From Lentzea indica (lineage in GTDB: Bacteria > Actinomycetota > Actinomycetes > Mycobacteriales > Pseudonocardiaceae): a stretch of 56,235 nt of DNA. A program made the position numbers and the translations under genes. The notes under the pieces are model-generated. The model was not told the DNA's origin. It made no database searches and worked only from the letters and a program-made list of their open reading frames with translations. The stretch is taken from assembly GCF_012184385.1 (NCBI RefSeq), contig NZ_VSRL01000036.1:1-56235 (forward strand), given 5' to 3'. Of this stretch, positions 53,473 to 56,235 are shown one piece after another; the stretch's first letter is position 1, and the number at the start of each line of letters is the position of its first letter.

Positions 53473-54371
53473 ACGGTCTGAGCAGGTTCGGCAACGGAGT
53501 CGATGCGGCGGTGGGAGCGGGACGGCTTCCACCCGCCACCACGGCGCAGCAGCCGGAAGGTCACCGCGAACAACACGCCGGCGAGCAGCACGAAGACGAT
53601 GAACTCGATGAACTGGAAGAGCCCGAGCCGCTCGATCGGCTGGTAGTCGACGTACGTGCCGATCGCGGTCTTCGTGTTCCGCATGCAGCTGTTCGGATTG
53701 GGCAGCTCCGCGCACTTGTCCGGAACGGACACCGGACGGAGATCGGCGCCGACGAAACCGTTGCCGATCTCCAGCCCGCGGTGCGGCACGACCGGCGTGC
53801 TCTCCCAGCGAGCGATGTCGCGCTTCGACGGCAGGTAGTGGTCGCGCAGCAGCACGGCCGGCAGCACGCGGGCCAGCGTGTAGAACACCAGCGTCGCCGC
53901 CATCGCCGTCACCACGTGCCGGGACAGCAGACCGATGAACACGCCGAGCGCGAGGCCGAAGATCGCGTAGCCGCCCTGCACGAACGGACTGGCCTCGAAC
54001 ATCCCCCACGACTCCTGCGGGCCACCGAACCCGTCGCCGAGCCCGACGAGCGCACCGAGCAGCACGGCCAGCGGACCGAGCACGAGCATCTTGCCGCGCA
54101 ACCACTTCGTGGGTGTGACGTCCTGGCCCCATGCCACGAAGTAGGTGCGTTCCTCCAGTTCGCGGGCGATCAGCGGGGCGCCCCAGAACATGCTGATCAC
54201 GCCACCGAACAGGAGTTGCGCGAGGAGACCGTAGAAACCGGCCATCATCATGGAGCCCACTTTTCCGCCCTCTGTGGAGACGAGGGTGAAGGCCGCGAGC
54301 AACGCGAGCGACGCGGTGGCGAGGATCGTCCACCGGTGCTGACGCCAGGTCAGCCAGACGAAAGTGTTCAC
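53430..54371 (-). CDS. ABC transporter permease (ABC-2 type)
   Basis: About 313 residues with six predicted membrane helices: near 12-30, 52-72, 106-126, 140-160, 165-185 and 262-283. A large extracytoplasmic loop (about 186-255) carries two Cys residues. It starts at GTG 54371, overlapping the ATPase stop (GTGA). It should be the membrane half of an exporter involved in antibiotic or envelope-stress defence, judging from the YtrA-type regulator at the head of the operon. Confidence 0.88.
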   Translation of the reverse strand: MNTFVWLTWRQHRWTILATASLALLAAFTLVSTEGGKVGSMMMAGFYGLLAQLLFGGVISMFWGAPLIARELEERTYFVAWGQDVTPTKWLRGKMLVLGPLAVLLGALVGLGDGFGGPQESWGMFEASPFVQGGYAIFGLALGVFIGLLSRHVVTAMAATLVFYTLARVLPAVLLRDHYLPSKRDIARWESTPVVPHRGLEIGNGFVGADLRPVSVPDKCAELPNPNSCMRNTKTAIGTYVDYQPIERLGLFQFIEFIVFVLLAGVLFAVTFRLLRRGGGWKPSRSHRRIDSVAEPAQTVQSTPDTAAAHAEG

Positions 54372-55162
54372 GCGGCACGCTCCAGGTGCGCCACGACCAG
54401 CTCCTCCAGCGTCACGTACCGCGCGGTCCACGGCTCGGCGATCTGCGTACCGCCCGAACGCACGAGGTACGACGACTGCGACTTGCTGTGCTTCGCGAGC
54501 ACCACAGGTCCCTCCACAGGTGACTCCGAGACACGGGGACCCGTGTAGAGAACGTGCTGTTCCAGCAACTCGTCTGTGTCGCCGTCCACCAGCAGCCGCC
54601 CGTCGGCGAGCAGCAGCAACCGGTCCGCCACGCCACCGATCTCCGCGACGACGTGCGTGGAGAAGATCAGCGTCATGCTCTTGTCGCTCACCTCGGTCAG
54701 CAACTCGCCCACGACCTTCCTGCGAGCGAGCGGGTCCAGTTCGGACAGTGGCTCGTCCAGCAACAGGACGTCAGGGCGAGATCCCAGTGCCAGCGCGAGC
54801 GTCACGTGCGTGCGCTGGCCACCGGACAGGTCGCCGATCTGCAGCCGGCGCGGCACCTTGAACCTCGTGAGCCACTCGTCGGCGCGCTCGTTGTCCCAGA
54901 CGGTGTTCATGCGGCGGCCGAACTCCAGCACGTCCGCGACCTTGAAACCCTTGTACATCGGCTTGTGCTGGGGCACGTACGCGACCCGGCCGGCGACGGC
55001 CGTGTGGCCCGACTCCGGTGGCAGATGCCCGGCCAGCACGTTGAGCAACGTCGACTTGCCGGAGCCGTTGGCCCCGACCACTGCCGTGACGCTGCCCGGT
55101 GGCAGTTCGAAGGAGACGTTCCGCACCGCCCACTTCGACACTTCGGCCGCAACCACGCTCAT
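54368..55162 (-). CDS. ABC transporter ATPase
   Basis: A 264-residue ATPase: Walker A VVGANGSGKST, a divergent Q-loop (YVPQHKPMYKGF), signature LSGGQRTHV, Walker B VLLLDEPLSELDP, and the switch His in FSTHVVAEIGG. ATG 55162 overlaps the regulator stop (ATGA). A C-terminal extension of about 50 residues is typical of ABC-2 exporters' ATPases. It works with the next permease. Confidence 0.93.
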   Translation of the reverse strand: MSVVAAEVSKWAVRNVSFELPPGSVTAVVGANGSGKSTLLNVLAGHLPPESGHTAVAGRVAYVPQHKPMYKGFKVADVLEFGRRMNTVWDNERADEWLTRFKVPRRLQIGDLSGGQRTHVTLALALGSRPDVLLLDEPLSELDPLARRKVVGELLTEVSDKSMTLIFSTHVVAEIGGVADRLLLLADGRLLVDGDTDELLEQHVLYTGPRVSESPVEGPVVLAKHSKSQSSYLVRSGGTQIAEPWTARYVTLEELVVAHLERAA

Positions 55163-55538
55163 TGCGCTCCCCCGCTCAGCACCTCGCGCACCAGCGCGTA
55201 GATGTCCTCGTCCTCCAACCCGGCGGAGCGTGCGTCCGCGACCCACACGGCGAGCTTGGCGCGCAACGCGTCCAGGTCCTCGGGGGCGGCGGACCCCAAG
55301 GTGGCCTTGAGAAGGTGCCAGAGCCCTGGCGAGCCTCGAGGAGGCCGGCGAGCTCGAGCTCGCGGTAGGCCTTCAGCACGGTGTTCGCGTTCACCCCGCT
55401 GGTCGCGACGACGTCGCGGACCGTCGGCAGCCGATCGCCCGGCTGCAACCAGCCGAGCCTCAGCGCCTCCCTGACCTGCTGACCGAGCTGCAGGTACGCG
55501 GGAAGGCCGCTGCCGCGGTCGACGTGGAACTCGACCAC
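55159..55538 (-). pseudogene. GntR-family YtrA-type regulator, one frameshift
   Basis: From GTG 55538 (GGGGAG ahead) the frame gives VEFHVDRGSGLPAYLQLGQQVREALRLGWLQPGDRLPTVRDVVATSGVNANTVLKAYRELE-type winged-helix sequence and LLEARQGSGTF. The frame breaks at 55307-55313, and the C-terminal ATLGSAAPEDLDALRAKLAVWVADARSAGLEDEDIYALVREVLSGG continues in the next frame. Adding one G on the plus strand (GAGAAGG to GAGGAAGG) restores about 126 residues. YtrA-type repressors control adjacent ABC exporter operons. Error or recent mutation cannot be told apart here. Confidence 0.85.
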
Positions 55539-55552
55539 ACACACTCCCCAGA

Positions 55553-55574
55553 TTGTTCTAGTGGACTAGGACAA
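55553..55574. promoter_or_regulatory. Operator dyad upstream of the YtrA-type regulator
   Basis: TTGTTCTAGT, GG, ACTAGGACAA: arms of 10 nt with nine matched positions around a 2-nt centre. It lies 15 bp before the regulator start. A GntR/YtrA autoregulatory site is likely. Confidence 0.65.
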
Positions 55575-55647
55575 TAGAACACTTCTGGAGGTGTTGGGAA
55601 GTGACCCGGCGGGGACGCGGGCTGACCTGGGCGCGGGACAGGGGAGA

Positions 55648-56118
55648 TCAGCGCCCAAGCGAGGTGAGGAGCGCACACGCCTCGGCGTGCGTGTCCGGCA
55701 AACGCTCGGTCCAGACCTTGGCGGGCCCGGTCGGCCGGACGTTCGGATCGTCGGCGAGCCGGTCGGCGGCCAACACCCTCAGGTTCGACACCCTGCGCGC
55801 AAGCACCTCATCGCGCTTGACCAGCACCGCGGCCACGCACGGCCCCAGAGTCGCGAGGGTCTCGCCACCGTCGAAAACGGTGCGCAAGGCGTCGGACACG
55901 AGGGTCATCGCGACGACCCGGGACCAGCCGGTGGCGCGTTGGACGTCGAGGCGCAGCAGAACCAGCGCGTAGCCGAGCGGCGCCACGGGGGAATCCCGGT
56001 ACACCTCACCCAGCCGTGTCCGCAGGTAGGCGGCCGTCGTCAGCCCGGTCAGAGGGTCCTCGGCCGCGCAGTCGCCGGCTTGCTTCGTCACCACGTCCGC
56101 CCATCCCAGTGCCGTCAT
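55648..56118 (-). CDS. Degenerate GGDEF-like domain protein
   Basis: About 156 residues from ATG 56118. A DPLTGLTTAAYLRTRL segment matches the start of GGDEF domains, followed by YALVLLRLD and a C-terminal region of comparable length. But the GGDEF signature is replaced (GETLATLGPCVAAVL), so diguanylate cyclase activity is unlikely. It could be a c-di-GMP or GTP sensor, or an enzymatically dead relative. The ATG overlaps the stop of an upstream membrane-protein gene (ATGA). Confidence 0.65.
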   Translation of the reverse strand: MTALGWADVVTKQAGDCAAEDPLTGLTTAAYLRTRLGEVYRDSPVAPLGYALVLLRLDVQRATGWSRVVAMTLVSDALRTVFDGGETLATLGPCVAAVLVKRDEVLARRVSNLRVLAADRLADDPNVRPTGPAKVWTERLPDTHAEACALLTSLGR

Positions 56119-56235
56119 GCGCAACATCCGCGAAGGACGTTTCGCGTGCGGCGCACCCACAGCAACGTGAGCACGAGCGACAGCAGGCAGCCGGTGAACG
56201 TGATCGCCGAGGAGGACACCACCATCGCGTCCGAC
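56115..56235 (-). CDS. C-terminal end of a membrane protein (partial, 5' end outside window)
   Basis: The last 39 codons of a frame entering from the window edge: SDAMVVSSSAITFTGC, then a hydrophobic segment LLSLVLTLLWV and a basic tail RRTRNVLRGCCA, ending in TGA 56117-56115. One transmembrane helix followed by a positive cytoplasmic tail is visible. The stop overlaps the GGDEF-like gene start (ATGA), which supports it being real. Function unknown. Confidence 0.6.
   Translation of the reverse strand, partial: SDAMVVSSSAITFTGCLLSLVLTLLWVRRTRNVLRGCCA

Overview
The window is high-GC DNA with GTG and TTG starts and many 4-base stop/start overlaps. It also carries actinobacterial marker families: LCP ligases, a TIGR03089 protein, a DasR-type amino-sugar operon, an AfsQ-like two-component system and PspC. 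A filamentous actinomycete of the Pseudonocardiales (Lentzea/Saccharothrix/Actinosynnema-like) is my best inference. The block rmlD - LCP - TIGR03089 - acyl-CoA dehydrogenase - purE - purK resembles Mycobacterium tuberculosis Rv3266c-Rv3276c from memory. I see no tRNA, rRNA, IS element or CRISPR array.

Layout. 1-2.8 kb: a partial M48 peptidase, moeA, an AIM24 protein and a cold-shock gene preceded by a possible leader peptide. 2.9-6 kb: a Ser/Thr kinase and a CIRCE-controlled groEL. 6-7.5 kb: an ECF sigma factor with a coupled unknown partner, followed by a G-rich tract. 7.9-13 kb: cutC, a sugar ABC importer and a GH20 hexosaminidase. This looks like a DasR regulon operon with two dre-type operators, one on the cutC start codon and one on its stop codon. 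13.7-21 kb: a form II-type CO dehydrogenase (molybdenum hydroxylase) cluster, MoxR-coxE-coxF-coxS-coxL-coxM-coxG, with coxM frameshifted. 21-28 kb: CapA-like lipoprotein, Uma2, menC, an AfsQ-like histidine kinase/regulator/lipoprotein operon and a tandem serine protease. 27.9-32.6 kb: an aminophosphonate locus (phnC, phnD, phnE, an oxidoreductase, a GntR regulator and a truncated phosphonatase-like hydrolase). 32.6-44.9 kb: cell-wall polysaccharide genes (glycosyltransferases, rmlB, rmlD, two LCP ligases). 45-56 kb: DoxX, META and protease genes, ArsR/SRPBCC, an acyl-CoA dehydrogenase with purE and purK, an XRE regulator/SDR pair, an ABC exporter with a YtrA-type regulator, and a degenerate GGDEF gene.

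How the genes work together. The das-like operon should import and cleave chitin-derived amino sugars. The cox cluster needs molybdenum cofactor, to which moeA contributes. The rml, glycosyltransferase and LCP genes plausibly make and attach a rhamnose-containing wall polymer. The phn locus would import and oxidise an aminophosphonate, but its terminal hydrolase is cut off at a sharp junction near 32,609.

Data quality. Six single-base G/C losses break otherwise clean genes: coxM, a GT2 gene (twice), a GT2-GT4 fusion (twice) and a GntR gene. With the junction at 32,609, they suggest sequence or assembly error as much as real decay. Functions come from reading translations and motifs. No database search was run.
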